Assembly (NCBI GenBank): GCA_042408875.1
Contig: JBHOQS010000011.1
Coordinates: 1-64,000, forward strand
Origin: JBHOQS01 sp042408875
GTDB lineage: Bacteria > Chloroflexota > UBA11872 > JBHOQS01
Direction: 5' to 3'
Length of the DNA: 64,000 bases
The notes beneath the pieces were generated by a model, which ran no database searches, was not told the origin of the DNA, and saw only the letters and a program-made list of their open reading frames with translations. This document shows positions 8,265 to 17,128 of the stretch, one piece after another; position 1 is the stretch's first letter; the number at the start of each line of letters is the position of its first letter. The position numbers and the translations under genes were made by a program.

Positions 8265-9989
8265 CTATTCGTCCGTCGAGCGAAAGATAGTGAACCCATC
8301 GTCGGACGGAAGCAGGGCCTCCCGCTCGCGGCGGCGCTCGCGGCGGCGATCCTGGAAGAACGCCAGCCACTCGGCCGGAGCGTCTTTATCCTCACCGCCA
8401 TGGCGCGTCAGACGCTCGCGTACCTGGCACAGCACCGGCGTGTTCAGCGCTGCGCCTGAGACGATGACCTGCCCCTTGGAAAGGCCCGGCAGCTCGGCTA
8501 GGAGGTCACGACCGACCGACTCCACAGCGGAGGCGACGGCGTTCTGGTCGATCGGGTTGACGATGCGCATGATGCACTGCGTCATGCACTGGGAGAGCAC
8601 GTCCGCGTCCAGCTTCCCCGGCCGCTGGCTGATCAGCCCGACCCCTACGCCGAACTTACGGCCCTCCGCTAGGATCTCCTTGAGGATCTGGGTGGAGACC
8701 ACGTCGGCGTTCGCCGGAGCGAAGCGGTGGGCCTCCTCGATCAGCACGAACACTGGATAGGGCAGATAGCGCTCGTCGCGCTCGTCAATGAGCTTGCGCT
8801 CAGTATCAACACGCGCCCGATAGAGCCGCCGCAGCAGCACAGAGAGAATCACCTGCTGCTGGCGCTGTTCGATCTCGTTTAATTGCAGCACCGTGCACCG
8901 CCCGGGCCGGAACAAGTCGCGCAGCTTAAGGTCTTCGTAGTCGCTGATGATGCGGGCAGTCTCGACCAGGTTCTGGATGCGCCAGGTCAGCGCGCCCCCG
9001 GAGACATCGGAGTCGGTGGCATCGTCCTCTCGCCCGTCGGCGCGGATGCTCTGCACCGCAGCGACGAGGTCTTCTTTGGTGAACCGGTCGCCGCGCTCGC
9101 GCTGGAGCTTGCGGAAGGCCCGTCCGAACACGTAGCGCATCCGCTCGCTCAGGTCCGGCAGCAGATAGTACCAGTCGTGCAGGCTGAGCACTCCGGTGCG
9201 CACCTTCACCTGCTCCGGGCGCAGCACCTGCACCTCCGGAGTGTAGCCAGAGAGCAGGTCGCCCTCGGTGAACGCCGGGTGTCCCTGGATCTCGACCAGC
9301 GTGTCGTACTCTCCATGGGGATCGACGATGAGCACGCAGGCGCGGTTGACCGGCTTCATCAGCTCTTCGATGATGACCGAGGCCAGGTAAGATTTCCCGG
9401 CGCCCGTGCCGGCGATGATGGCCAGGTGTGTGCCGGTGAGGTCCTTGACAGAAAGCGTGATAGGCACCTCACCGCGGGGGCGCGAGAGCAGCCAGCCGAT
9501 CTGCGCCGAGCCCACCTCGCCGGGTCGGCGGCGCGAGAGCACCTCGGCCAAGGTCTCGCCGGGGACGAGGTACACCGGCCAGCCCGAGCGCGGCGGCACC
9601 CGCGGATTGACGAACGTCTTGAGGCGGGCATCGTAGTAGCCCATCACGGTCACGGTGACCTCGAAGAGCTCATACTCGGCGGAATCAAAGCCGAGCACTG
9701 CCGCGACCTGGCCAGGCGGCACCTCCGGGTCGGCCATGAAGGTGTCCGGATAGAGCCGCACCGGCCGCCGCCCCGAGACGCGGCCGATCACCTGGAGCGT
9801 CTCGCCCCCGTAGGTCAGCTCATAGTACACGAACTCCCCTTGCTTCACCCGCATCGCACGGTCAGGCGTGATGAACGTGTACTCGTGAGGGCTCTGGCCT
9901 GGTCCTTTCGCCGTGCCCACACACACGCCGCGCGCTGGCGCGCCGGCCTGGCCGTCCGCTACCAGAGTCACCGCATCCGCTGTGCTCAT
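8265..9989 (-). CDS. herA: HerA-type DNA translocase/helicase ATPase
   Basis: A 574-residue hexameric ATPase of the HerA/FtsK superfamily. The N-terminal part (about residues 20-125) has the strand-rich HAS-barrel look; Walker A is IIAGTGAGKS near residue 191-200 and Walker B is VFVLIEEAHRFAP, followed by the sensor region EILAEGRKFGVGVGLISQRP. The ATG at 9989 overlaps the stop of the upstream gene (ATGA), so translation is coupled. HerA pumps DNA into the NurA nuclease during end resection, and it closes an operon with mre11, rad50 and nurA. The far longer open frame upstream of this ATG is overlap with the previous gene, not protein. Confidence 0.92.
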   Translation of the reverse strand: MSTADAVTLVADGQAGAPARGVCVGTAKGPGQSPHEYTFITPDRAMRVKQGEFVYYELTYGGETLQVIGRVSGRRPVRLYPDTFMADPEVPPGQVAAVLGFDSAEYELFEVTVTVMGYYDARLKTFVNPRVPPRSGWPVYLVPGETLAEVLSRRRPGEVGSAQIGWLLSRPRGEVPITLSVKDLTGTHLAIIAGTGAGKSYLASVIIEELMKPVNRACVLIVDPHGEYDTLVEIQGHPAFTEGDLLSGYTPEVQVLRPEQVKVRTGVLSLHDWYYLLPDLSERMRYVFGRAFRKLQRERGDRFTKEDLVAAVQSIRADGREDDATDSDVSGGALTWRIQNLVETARIISDYEDLKLRDLFRPGRCTVLQLNEIEQRQQQVILSVLLRRLYRARVDTERKLIDERDERYLPYPVFVLIEEAHRFAPANADVVSTQILKEILAEGRKFGVGVGLISQRPGKLDADVLSQCMTQCIMRIVNPIDQNAVASAVESVGRDLLAELPGLSKGQVIVSGAALNTPVLCQVRERLTRHGGEDKDAPAEWLAFFQDRRRERRREREALLPSDDGFTIFRSTDE

Positions 9990-10657
9990 CGCACGCCCTC
10001 CACGCGGGTCTTCCAGGCCAGGTTGTTCTTCAGGAGGCCGAGGAGCCGCGCCTGGCCAGGAAAACGCGGCTCCAGGTCGGCGATGATCCGCTGCACCAGG
10101 TCGGGAACGACCGGGCTGCTCAATGCCGTCAGCCGCGGCAGATACCCGCAGAGCACAGCAGGCGCCCCTGGCGGGCCATCTGGCCGAACGTGGAAGCGCG
10201 CCACCTCGTCGGCGTCCATCGTCTCGACCTCGGCACCGACGATGGGCGCTACCGGCGGCACGCTGTGGTCGGGCACGAAGGCGCCGGTGCGACTGCGCCA
10301 CCACGATCCTAGCGCTACGATGCCGACCAGCACCGCGCGCTCGCTCAGGTAGTCCGGCGCGAAGACCTCGAGCTCACGCTCTGGCGACAGCCGCGGCCCG
10401 CCGGCCCCGTAGTCCGGATTGATGAGCTGGGTGTTATAGATGACCCCGACCACGTGCGTCTGCACTGCGGCGCCCAGGGCAACAGAGCCAGGCGCATCCT
10501 CTGCGGCGTGCCTTCCCTGCCGGCCGGTGGCGATGCGCACCCAGCGCCCGAACGCGTAGTCGTCCGGCGCGGGCGGGTCCGGTACCTCGCCCGCGCCGTA
10601 GACATGGCAGACGTAATCCACGTGCGAGTTGGACTTGACGATGCGTCCGATGAGCAT
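9986..10657 (-). CDS. unassigned protein between nurA and herA, possible HAS-barrel partner
   Basis: A 223-residue protein. Its first 50 residues (LIGRIVKSNSHVDYVCHVYG, then GRWVRI) and the following THVVGVIYNTQLINPDYG read like the beta-barrel that opens HerA and related ATPases, but no P-loop follows. The C-terminal half includes RLLGLLKNN and has no motif I recognise. It lies 3 bp after nurA and overlaps herA by four bases, so it should be made with them in fixed proportion. A role as adaptor or clamp of the NurA-HerA complex is inference from position and the weak barrel resemblance. Confidence 0.7.
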   Translation of the reverse strand: MLIGRIVKSNSHVDYVCHVYGAGEVPDPPAPDDYAFGRWVRIATGRQGRHAAEDAPGSVALGAAVQTHVVGVIYNTQLINPDYGAGGPRLSPERELEVFAPDYLSERAVLVGIVALGSWWRSRTGAFVPDHSVPPVAPIVGAEVETMDADEVARFHVRPDGPPGAPAVLCGYLPRLTALSSPVVPDLVQRIIADLEPRFPGQARLLGLLKNNLAWKTRVEGVR

Positions 10658-10660
10658 GGC

Positions 10661-11854
10661 TCACCTCCGCCGCCGCTTGCTGGCTGTCTTTGCCGCGAGG
10701 TGAACTGGAATGTCGTGGCGCCGGGCGAACTCTTCGAACAGCCGGAAGAAGCGCTCTCGATCCTGGGCGCCGAGCACAGCCGCCTCGTCGGCGGCCTCCA
10801 GGCAGTAGGGATAGCCGGTCCCGACAACGAGCTCACACCGCACGACGTCCATGACGTAGTCTAGGAGCCCGGCATCGAGCACCCAGCGCGGAAACTCGAT
10901 GCGCACTGGCGGGAGTTCAGCGGTCGCCTGGAGATAGACGAAGCAGATACTGCGGCTGAAGTCGCGCCCTTCATCATCGAGGTAGACCCGCAGCGTGTCA
11001 TCGCGGCGGCACACGAATGCTTCGCTGCGGTCGCCCCAGCGCATGTCCAGTCCCTGATAGAGCAGGGCATCAGAGATACCCTCCGGGACATCGAGACCGT
11101 AGAGCTGGCCGAGCATCTTCGCCACATCACGGGCCAGGCTGGTGTCGATGTAGGCGACCACCGGCACGCCACACTCCTCCGAGGCGCGCAAGAGCGACAG
11201 CACGGCGTTGGTATAGATACGGCCGTCGGGCAGGGAGTTGGCGAAAGTCAGCACCAGTGCCCCATCGAGGAAGATCACCGGCGGCCGCTCCCGTGAGTAG
11301 GCGCCGTTCCACACCTGCATGCGCTCGAGCATAGTGGTGATCTCCAGCTCAAAGCGGCGCGCATGCACGCGCCACTCGGCCAAGGCGCCGTCACCGTGGT
11401 GCTGCGACAGCTCTGCGGGCGGCACGATGCGCATGCGGACGTCTTTGGTGTACGGCCGCGCTGGATCGTGGGGGTTCTCGTACCAGCCGGCCTGTACTGC
11501 GGCGACCGGGATCGCATACTCCTTCGCCGGAAAGATCTGTGAGCCATCTACGGCCAGCGTGGTGATGCCGGCGATGCGCTCGAGCGCCCACTGCCGTGCG
11601 GCGCGGTGGTTGTCCCAGGAGCAGCCGAAGCGAAGCACGCCCTCCGGACCAGCAGCTGCGTGCTCGCTGGTGGGCAGCGCGCCGGGCGCGAACGTATCCT
11701 CAAGCTGGCGCACAATCTCCTCAGCAGGCGTAGCGAAGAAGCGTTGCAGCGCCGCGCGGAGCTCCTCCAGCGACGCCTGCACGAAGCGATCGAAGCCAGT
11801 GAAATCGGCCTGCTGAGCCTCCAGCGCCTTCAGCGCCTCAAGCGCGTGAAACAA
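10661..11854 (-). CDS. nurA: NurA 5'-3' DNA end-resection nuclease
   Basis: A 397-residue NurA-domain nuclease. The first catalytic motif ITTLAVDGSQI places an Asp near residue 103; a second acidic motif is VIFLDGALVL, and later GVPVVAYIDTS and the terminal FEEFARRHDIPVHLAAK fit the family. NurA dimers resect DNA ends when loaded on HerA. The start is a TTG at 11854 with GGAG close upstream, and the gene overlaps the rad50 end by 17 bases. The last residues are a very basic KRRRR tail. Confidence 0.88.
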   Translation of the reverse strand: MFHALEALKALEAQQADFTGFDRFVQASLEELRAALQRFFATPAEEIVRQLEDTFAPGALPTSEHAAAGPEGVLRFGCSWDNHRAARQWALERIAGITTLAVDGSQIFPAKEYAIPVAAVQAGWYENPHDPARPYTKDVRMRIVPPAELSQHHGDGALAEWRVHARRFELEITTMLERMQVWNGAYSRERPPVIFLDGALVLTFANSLPDGRIYTNAVLSLLRASEECGVPVVAYIDTSLARDVAKMLGQLYGLDVPEGISDALLYQGLDMRWGDRSEAFVCRRDDTLRVYLDDEGRDFSRSICFVYLQATAELPPVRIEFPRWVLDAGLLDYVMDVVRCELVVGTGYPYCLEAADEAAVLGAQDRERFFRLFEEFARRHDIPVHLAAKTASKRRRR

Positions 11855-14800
11855 CGCTCCGACCGTCCTGCTTCTCGATGCGAATTACATAATCGGTGGC
11901 GCTTTCGAACGTATCGTCGTGGCTGATCACCACGAGCTGCTTGAATCCGCTGCCCTGGACCGCCAGCAAGGGGATCTGCGTAGCGAGGTTCGCCCGCCGC
12001 TCGGCGTCCATGTTCTGGGTCGGCTCATCGAAGAACGCCACATCGACGTTCGCCAGCGTCTGAAGCAACGCCAGCCGCACCGCCAGCGCCGCGCTCATCT
12101 GCTCTCCACCGGAGAGCTGCTTAAACGTGCGTGTGGTCGCGCGCTGCTTCACCAGAATGCCGTAGTCCTCCTCCCAGACGAGCTCGACCGTACCATCGCC
12201 GATGATCTCGCGGAAGAGCCGCGTGGCTGTTGCGGACACCTGCTGGACCATCATGCGCGTGATCACTGGCAGCGCCTGCCGCAGCAGGCTCCGCAGGTAT
12301 TCAACGAACTCATCCAGCGCCGTGAGGTCGCTGTACTCAGCCCGCGCCGCGTCGAGCTCCACCTGCGCAGCATAGATGCGTGCCAGCTCTCTCCGAACCT
12401 GCTCCTGGAGGGCCAGGTTCCGGTGGATCTGTCCGTCCACGGCGCCGAGATCCTGCTGCACCGTGTCGAACTCGCGCCGTGCGGCCGCATGCTCGTCAGG
12501 ATGGTAGGCCTGCTGCGCCGCCTCAAGCGCCTCCGCGCATGCACGCAGCCGGCGCTCCTGCTCCTCGAGGGCGGCCTGGCATTCGTCGAACCTGCGGCGG
12601 CGTGCGGGAAGCTCCGCGGCTGTTTGCTCATAGCGCAGGTACGCCTCGTGGGCGGGGCGGAGCCGCTCCCGCTCCGCCTGGGCCTGTCTGATGCGCTCGT
12701 CAAGTCCCGCGTAGTGCGAGAGCTGGCGATCGAGCTGCGCCTCCTCGCTGGTGAGCGCATCCAGCTCACGATGCAGCCGGGCCAGCTCACCGTGCAGGCC
12801 GCGGAGCGCATCCACCTGGTCGCGCGCCACTGCGAGCTGCGCGTGGGGGTCCCCAAGCTGCTCCAGCTCGGCGCGCAGCTCAGGCAGGGGCGCTGCCTGA
12901 TGCTGGAACCTGGCGATCTCCTGGTGCAGGAGCGCGATGCGCTCGTCGATCTTCCTGAGATCTTCCGTGAGCTCGCGCTCGCGCTCTGCCAGCCCGGGCA
13001 GCGCGGCGATGCGCTTCTGGGCATCCTCTGCCCGGTCTCGTTCGGCGACAAGTGTTGCCTGCTCGTTCTGGATCTGCTGGAGCCACGCAGGCGCGTGCTG
13101 CACGCTGGCTGCGCGCTGCCGGGACTGCTCGACCTGGGCGAGCATCTCCTGGTAGTGGCGGGCCAGCTCACGCTCCTGCTGCTGCCACGAGCGGAGCACG
13201 GCTGCCCGTGTCATGGCCTCCTCGGCCTGCTCAAGCTCCGGCTCCAGCCCAGCCAGCTCCATCTGCACCGACGCATAGCGTTCCTTGGCCGCTTCCAGCT
13301 CGGCCAGGAAATGCGCGTCAAGGGTCAGGCCCTCTTCCTCCACGTTCTTGCAGGGCTGCTTCAGGAACGGGCACAGACCTCCCTGGACTTGTGGGATAAT
13401 CTCTTCATAGTAGCGGACCTGCTGCTCCGCCGCGGCCAGCTTCTGGCGCAGCAGCCGTACGTGGGCGCTGAGCTCAGCGCGCCGTGCAGCAAGGGGGAGG
13501 TCCGGCTCGATAGCCGCGATTTTCGCTCGTACCTGAGCGAGCTGCTGGCCTGTCTGCGCAGCCTGCCGCTCCCACTCTGCCAGGGCTTTCGTCGCCTCCT
13601 CCAGCGCCGCGGCAGCCCGCGTGGCCTCCTGGTACGCCATCTCGAGCTCACGCAGCCGGTCCCGCAGCGCTGGCAGCCGTTCCGCCTGGGCGACAAGTGG
13701 CCGCAGCTCCTGCTGCTGCCGCTGGACGCGACGGAGCTCCTTGCTTTTTCCTTCCCTGTCGCGCGCCAGGTCGCTGGCCTGCTTCTGCAGCAACGCGGCC
13801 TCACGCTGGAGTTGCTCCAGCTCGCGGATACGCGCTTCGAGCGCATCCTGCTCGTGCGCCAGACGCTCGAGCTCGGGTAGGCGCGCCCTGGCTGCCTCGG
13901 CAGTCGCACGCTGCTCCTCGACCTTCGTGAGCTCCGCCTCCAGCCTGGCGCGCCGCTGCGCCAGCACGCGCTGCTGCGCGAGCAGCCGGTCACGCTCACG
14001 ACGCCGGGTGTCCAGGCGCTCGAGCTTGCGCTCGATCTGCTCGAAGGCAGCGTGATCCCGCGCCGTGGCATCCACGATTTCGGCCGCCTTTTCAGCCGCA
14101 CGCAGGAGCTCCTGCGCCTCGACCTGCTGCCGGCGGGCCACCTCGGTGCGCTCCTGCTGCGCGGCGTGCTCGCGCTCGGCAGCGGCCCGCGCTTGCTCCA
14201 GCCGCTCCAGCTCCCCGAGGCGAGACTGCAGCTCCTGGGCGCGCTGCTGGAGCTCGGCGCGGCGTACGTTCAGGCTCGCCAGCTCGGCTGCCAGGCGCTG
14301 CGCCTCCTGCTCCTTCTCCAGGTGAGGCGCGACGTCGTTCTCCAGACGGTCGATCCGGCCGCCAAGCTCTGCGCGCTGCTTCTGCAGTTCGTGCCGCACC
14401 GGCAGTAGCCGCTCCACCGCCTCGCGGTACTCAGCGAGCCCCAGCAAGCGGTCGAACTTCTCGCGCCGCTGTTGCGGCGCCTCCAAAAAAATGGCCGTGA
14501 GGAGGCCCTGCGGCACGCCGATCGTGTCGGCAAAGAGCTCCTTGAGGGCTGCCCCGTGCTCGATGCCCAGGTGCTGGCGCAGCCACCGCCGCACCGCCTC
14601 GGCTCCCTGGGCAGCGTAGACCCCGAGCTCAGGGTCGAAGACCGCGTGGGTCGCGCCAGCCCCGAAGCGGCGCACCACGCGGTACTCGCGCTCATCCAGC
14701 GCCGAACGGATGGTCACCGCCACCTCACCCCACCGCTCGCCAGCGCGGACGAACTCTGCCTGGCTGTAAGGCAGGTAGTCGAAAAGCGTCGCGCCGATCG

Positions 14801-14924
14801 CTTCCAAGAGGGTGCTCTTCCCTGCGCCGTTATGGCCGCAGATCGCCGTCACGCCCGGCTCTAGCTCGACGTCGGCATCCTCGTAACTCTTGATGTTGCG
14901 GAGCTCGATGCGCGTGATCAGCAT
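11838..14924 (-). CDS. rad50: Rad50/SbcC-type SMC ATPase of double-strand break repair
   Basis: A 1028-residue SMC-like protein. The N-terminal Walker A is GHNGAGKST near residue 30-38 with a Q loop PYSQAEF. Two very long Glu/Arg/Gln-rich coiled coils flank a central hook, and the C-terminal lobe carries the ABC signature QLSGGEQMSAALAVRLALL and Walker B DVAFFDEPTQNMD. The hook at residues 518-525 reads CPFLKQPC, so the zinc Cys are six residues apart rather than the classic two. It lies 15 bp after mre11 and heads nurA by overlap. It should tether and open DNA ends with Mre11. Confidence 0.95.
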   Translation of the reverse strand: MLITRIELRNIKSYEDADVELEPGVTAICGHNGAGKSTLLEAIGATLFDYLPYSQAEFVRAGERWGEVAVTIRSALDEREYRVVRRFGAGATHAVFDPELGVYAAQGAEAVRRWLRQHLGIEHGAALKELFADTIGVPQGLLTAIFLEAPQQRREKFDRLLGLAEYREAVERLLPVRHELQKQRAELGGRIDRLENDVAPHLEKEQEAQRLAAELASLNVRRAELQQRAQELQSRLGELERLEQARAAAEREHAAQQERTEVARRQQVEAQELLRAAEKAAEIVDATARDHAAFEQIERKLERLDTRRRERDRLLAQQRVLAQRRARLEAELTKVEEQRATAEAARARLPELERLAHEQDALEARIRELEQLQREAALLQKQASDLARDREGKSKELRRVQRQQQELRPLVAQAERLPALRDRLRELEMAYQEATRAAAALEEATKALAEWERQAAQTGQQLAQVRAKIAAIEPDLPLAARRAELSAHVRLLRQKLAAAEQQVRYYEEIIPQVQGGLCPFLKQPCKNVEEEGLTLDAHFLAELEAAKERYASVQMELAGLEPELEQAEEAMTRAAVLRSWQQQERELARHYQEMLAQVEQSRQRAASVQHAPAWLQQIQNEQATLVAERDRAEDAQKRIAALPGLAERERELTEDLRKIDERIALLHQEIARFQHQAAPLPELRAELEQLGDPHAQLAVARDQVDALRGLHGELARLHRELDALTSEEAQLDRQLSHYAGLDERIRQAQAERERLRPAHEAYLRYEQTAAELPARRRRFDECQAALEEQERRLRACAEALEAAQQAYHPDEHAAARREFDTVQQDLGAVDGQIHRNLALQEQVRRELARIYAAQVELDAARAEYSDLTALDEFVEYLRSLLRQALPVITRMMVQQVSATATRLFREIIGDGTVELVWEEDYGILVKQRATTRTFKQLSGGEQMSAALAVRLALLQTLANVDVAFFDEPTQNMDAERRANLATQIPLLAVQGSGFKQLVVISHDDTFESATDYVIRIEKQDGRSVVSRA

Positions 14925-14939
14925 CGCCGGACCTCACCA

Positions 14940-16241
14940 TCAGGTGCCAGCAACCGGCCGGTCAGGCCGCGCCGGCGCAGCGTGCGCTGTGCTCAATAGG
15001 TGTTCCCGCCGGCGGCGCAGGTGTTCGACAATCTTCTCCGGCGACTCGTTTTCCAGCGCGAGCTGCTTCGTCTCGACGATCAGCCGCGCCCATTCGCCGG
15101 CCTGCGGCGCGTAGCGCGCGTCGTTCTTCAGCAGGTCGGTAAGCACGCCCAGCTCGATCTGCGCCAGCGAGGCGCGCGGGTCTTCGATTTCAGAGGCGAA
15201 CTCCCGCTCGACCGAGTAGTCACGCACCTGCACGCTCACTGGGTCGAACACACGCCGGACCAGCTCCTCTAACTGTTCGCGGCTGAGCGCATGGTGGTCG
15301 AACTCGAGCCCGCCGCGCAGCACCAGCACCACCACCGGGCGCTCACCATGGAAGCGAGCGGCACGATCCTCCAGCACCTGCTGCGCGGCGGCATACAGCT
15401 CCTCAGGAGACCGCAGCCCGTGAACCGGCAGGTCTATGGTAAGAAACGGGCGGCGACGGTTCTCGATGTGCTCGAATACCACCCTGGGCGTGGCGGCGGT
15501 GTCCACGTGGACATGGTAGAAGCCGCGCGGCCAGTGCGCCTCGTCCATGCGCCAGGTCTCCGTCGAGCCGGGGTTGAAGATCCAGTTGTCGATCTCGTAG
15601 CGCTTGTGAATGTGGCCCAGCGCCAGGTAGTCCACATGGTGGCGCAGCGGCTGCACCTGCGCCAGCGTGAGCCCGCCGGAGTACTGCGGCAGCACGCCGT
15701 CCATGCCGAAGTGGGCCATGCAGATGGTAAACTCGGCCGGCGGCAGGGCAGCAAGCTGCGGCGCCACCATCTCGATCAGGCGCGGGGTCATCGCCCCCAC
15801 GTAGCGCAGGCCCAGGATGCGCACGCCGTCCAGGTCGACGTAGGTGCCGCGGCCGCGCGCAGGATCGTACGGGGTGACGCAGACTGCGCCCTCGCGGTGC
15901 TCGATGTCGAGGCGGCTGAGCAGCCGGTGGTAGGCCAGGTAGGTCAGCCACGACATCTCGGAACGATAGTTGCTGCGGTCGTGGTTTCCCTCGATGGCGA
16001 AGACCGGGATCCCGGCGTTCTTCAACTGCTCCAGCGCCGTCACCGCCTGGAGGAGCGTGCGCGGATCGAGCGCGAATTTGTTGAACAGGTCGCCGGCGAT
16101 CAGGACGAACTGCACCCGCTCGCGCACCGCATACTGCACGATATCGAGGAAGGCGCGAGCGAAGTCGTTGTAGCGCTCGGGGGATCCATACTGCTCGGTG
16201 CCGAGGTGGACGTCGGCCAGATGCACGAACGAGGCGCGCAC
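14940..16241 (-). CDS. mre11: Mre11/SbcD-type DNA repair exonuclease
   Basis: A 433-residue calcineurin-fold phosphoesterase. All metal-binding motifs are present: LADVHLG, IAGDLFNKFA, EGNHDRSNYR, a central HFGMDG and LALGHIHKRYEI with PGSTETWRMDE. The C-terminal 130 residues provide capping and Rad50-binding segments. GTG at 16241 lies nine bases after AAAGG and is preferred to the GTG at 16250, which abuts that ribosome site. It is the first gene of the resection operon mre11-rad50-nurA-X-herA; with Rad50 it nicks and trims broken ends before NurA-HerA takes over. Confidence 0.93.
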   Translation of the reverse strand: MRASFVHLADVHLGTEQYGSPERYNDFARAFLDIVQYAVRERVQFVLIAGDLFNKFALDPRTLLQAVTALEQLKNAGIPVFAIEGNHDRSNYRSEMSWLTYLAYHRLLSRLDIEHREGAVCVTPYDPARGRGTYVDLDGVRILGLRYVGAMTPRLIEMVAPQLAALPPAEFTICMAHFGMDGVLPQYSGGLTLAQVQPLRHHVDYLALGHIHKRYEIDNWIFNPGSTETWRMDEAHWPRGFYHVHVDTAATPRVVFEHIENRRRPFLTIDLPVHGLRSPEELYAAAQQVLEDRAARFHGERPVVVLVLRGGLEFDHHALSREQLEELVRRVFDPVSVQVRDYSVEREFASEIEDPRASLAQIELGVLTDLLKNDARYAPQAGEWARLIVETKQLALENESPEKIVEHLRRRREHLLSTAHAAPARPDRPVAGT

Positions 16242-16379
16242 AGCAAGCACCCTTTCTCGCCGGCGCAGCGGGCGGCCCGGCGGTGCTACGCCGCGCCGGA
16301 GAGCAAGGCGCGCGTCTCCCTGTCTACGGCGCGGTGCAATGGCTCGGTCAGGGACATTATAACCCGGGGCGCGCCGGTG

Positions 16380-16637
16380 TCAAGAACAAACGTCCCAGTT
16401 CCAGAAGCCAATCGGACGCTGAACCGGCGGACATCGGGGTGGTGCTAGGCAGCCCGGCGCGCCGTGGTACCCCCGCCCATGGCATGGACGACGGAGAGGC
16501 CAGTGGACCGGCGACGCACCCAGAGCTCCCCCGGGGATCTTCAGATGTACCGGCTTCTCGTCCGGCAGCCGGTCGAAGAGCTCGGTCAGCATGCGAAACA
16601 GCTCTTCCACCCGCTGCTGGTCTAGCGCCTCTGCCAT
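16380..16637 (-). CDS. small hypothetical protein, extent uncertain
   Basis: An ATG at 16637 has AAGGAG seven bases upstream. The first 40 residues (AEALDQQRVEELFRMLTELF, then DRLPDEKPVHLKIPGG) look like genuine amphipathic protein, but the next 30 are Pro/Arg/Cys-rich and less natural before ending IGFWNWDVCS. Either this is an 85-residue protein or an indel has broken a small gene. Function unknown; it would be divergent from hisC and upstream of the resection operon. Confidence 0.45.
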   Translation of the reverse strand: MAEALDQQRVEELFRMLTELFDRLPDEKPVHLKIPGGALGASPVHWPLRRPCHGRGYHGAPGCLAPPRCPPVQRPIGFWNWDVCS

Positions 16638-16747
16638 GGTGGTGCTCCTTACTCATCATTCATTCCCAGCGCAGCGGGCACGCCGGGCGGCTGCACACGC
16701 TCCTCCCACCAATGCTCCGAAAAATGTTCTTGTAAAATGCCATTAGT

Positions 16748-16787
16748 AAATTCATTCTAAAGAGTAAATCTATTCTAAATCTATTCT
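16748..16787. repeat. AT-rich 11-bp tandem repeats
   Basis: AAATCTATTCT occurs at 16766-16776 and again at 16777-16787, with the variant AAATTCATTCT at 16748-16758. The tract is unusually AT-rich for this genome. Confidence 0.85.
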
Positions 16788-16864
16788 AAAGCTCGAAGGA
16801 AAACAGTTCAAGAAGGCCGCTCGTGTCCTCTGGCCTGCCCTGCCCTCAACTGGCCAGCCCGGCG

Positions 16865-16896
16865 CACCGCTGGAGACGGCGCCGTCTCCAGCGGTG
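16865..16896. repeat. 32-bp perfect palindrome
   Basis: The arm CACCGCTGGAGACGGC (16865-16880) is followed with no spacer by its exact inverse complement (16881-16896). A loopless palindrome of this size is prone to deletion, so its survival suggests a protein site or very recent origin. There is no T tract after it. Confidence 0.9.
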
Positions 16897-16905
16897 GCAC
16901 CTGCC

Positions 16906-16995
16906 GGCTCAGCCGAACCCGCACGGACAGTATGTCTCCCAGGCGAAAGCACTCGGTCCGCCCACCGGGCTCAGCCGAACCCGCACGGACAGTAT
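16906..16995. repeat. two copies of a 28-bp direct repeat
   Basis: A 28-bp sequence beginning GGCTCAGCCGAACCCG and ending GGACAGTAT occurs at 16906-16933 and 16968-16995, 62 bp apart. The second copy runs into the TATAAT box at 16999. Paired activator or repressor sites upstream of hisC are one reading. Confidence 0.9.
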
Positions 16996-17128
16996 AAGTA
17001 TAATGGTGCTATGGCCGTGCGCTGGCCGCGCGTGCACGCCGAGGATCGCCGCTAGGGTGTTAGCAAGGTCTGCCTTGCCGCAGCGTGCGCGTCGAGGAGA
17101 GCGAGAGTGTGAGGAAGGGTACCCATCG

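Larger units (their letters stand above)
16638..17128. other. long intergenic region upstream of hisC
   Basis: No gene is seen in these 491 bases. The region holds an AT-rich tract with three 11-bp near-repeats, a 32-bp perfect palindrome, and two copies of a 28-bp direct repeat. A TATAAT box at 16999-17004 lies 125 bp upstream of the hisC start but has no good -35 partner. Confidence 0.7.

Noticed and set aside
8883..10352. Plus-strand open frame of 489 codons opposite herA and gene X
   Set aside because: Shadow of well-supported minus-strand genes; composition unlike any protein in the window.
11919..13880. Long plus-strand open frame (653 codons) opposite rad50
   Set aside because: It mirrors the coiled-coil codons of rad50 (Leu/Gln/Arg-rich), has no ribosome site or domain, and is a high-GC shadow.
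16906..16995. The paired 28-bp repeats as a minimal CRISPR
   Set aside because: Only two copies, no cas genes, and the spacer lies in a promoter-like region of hisC.
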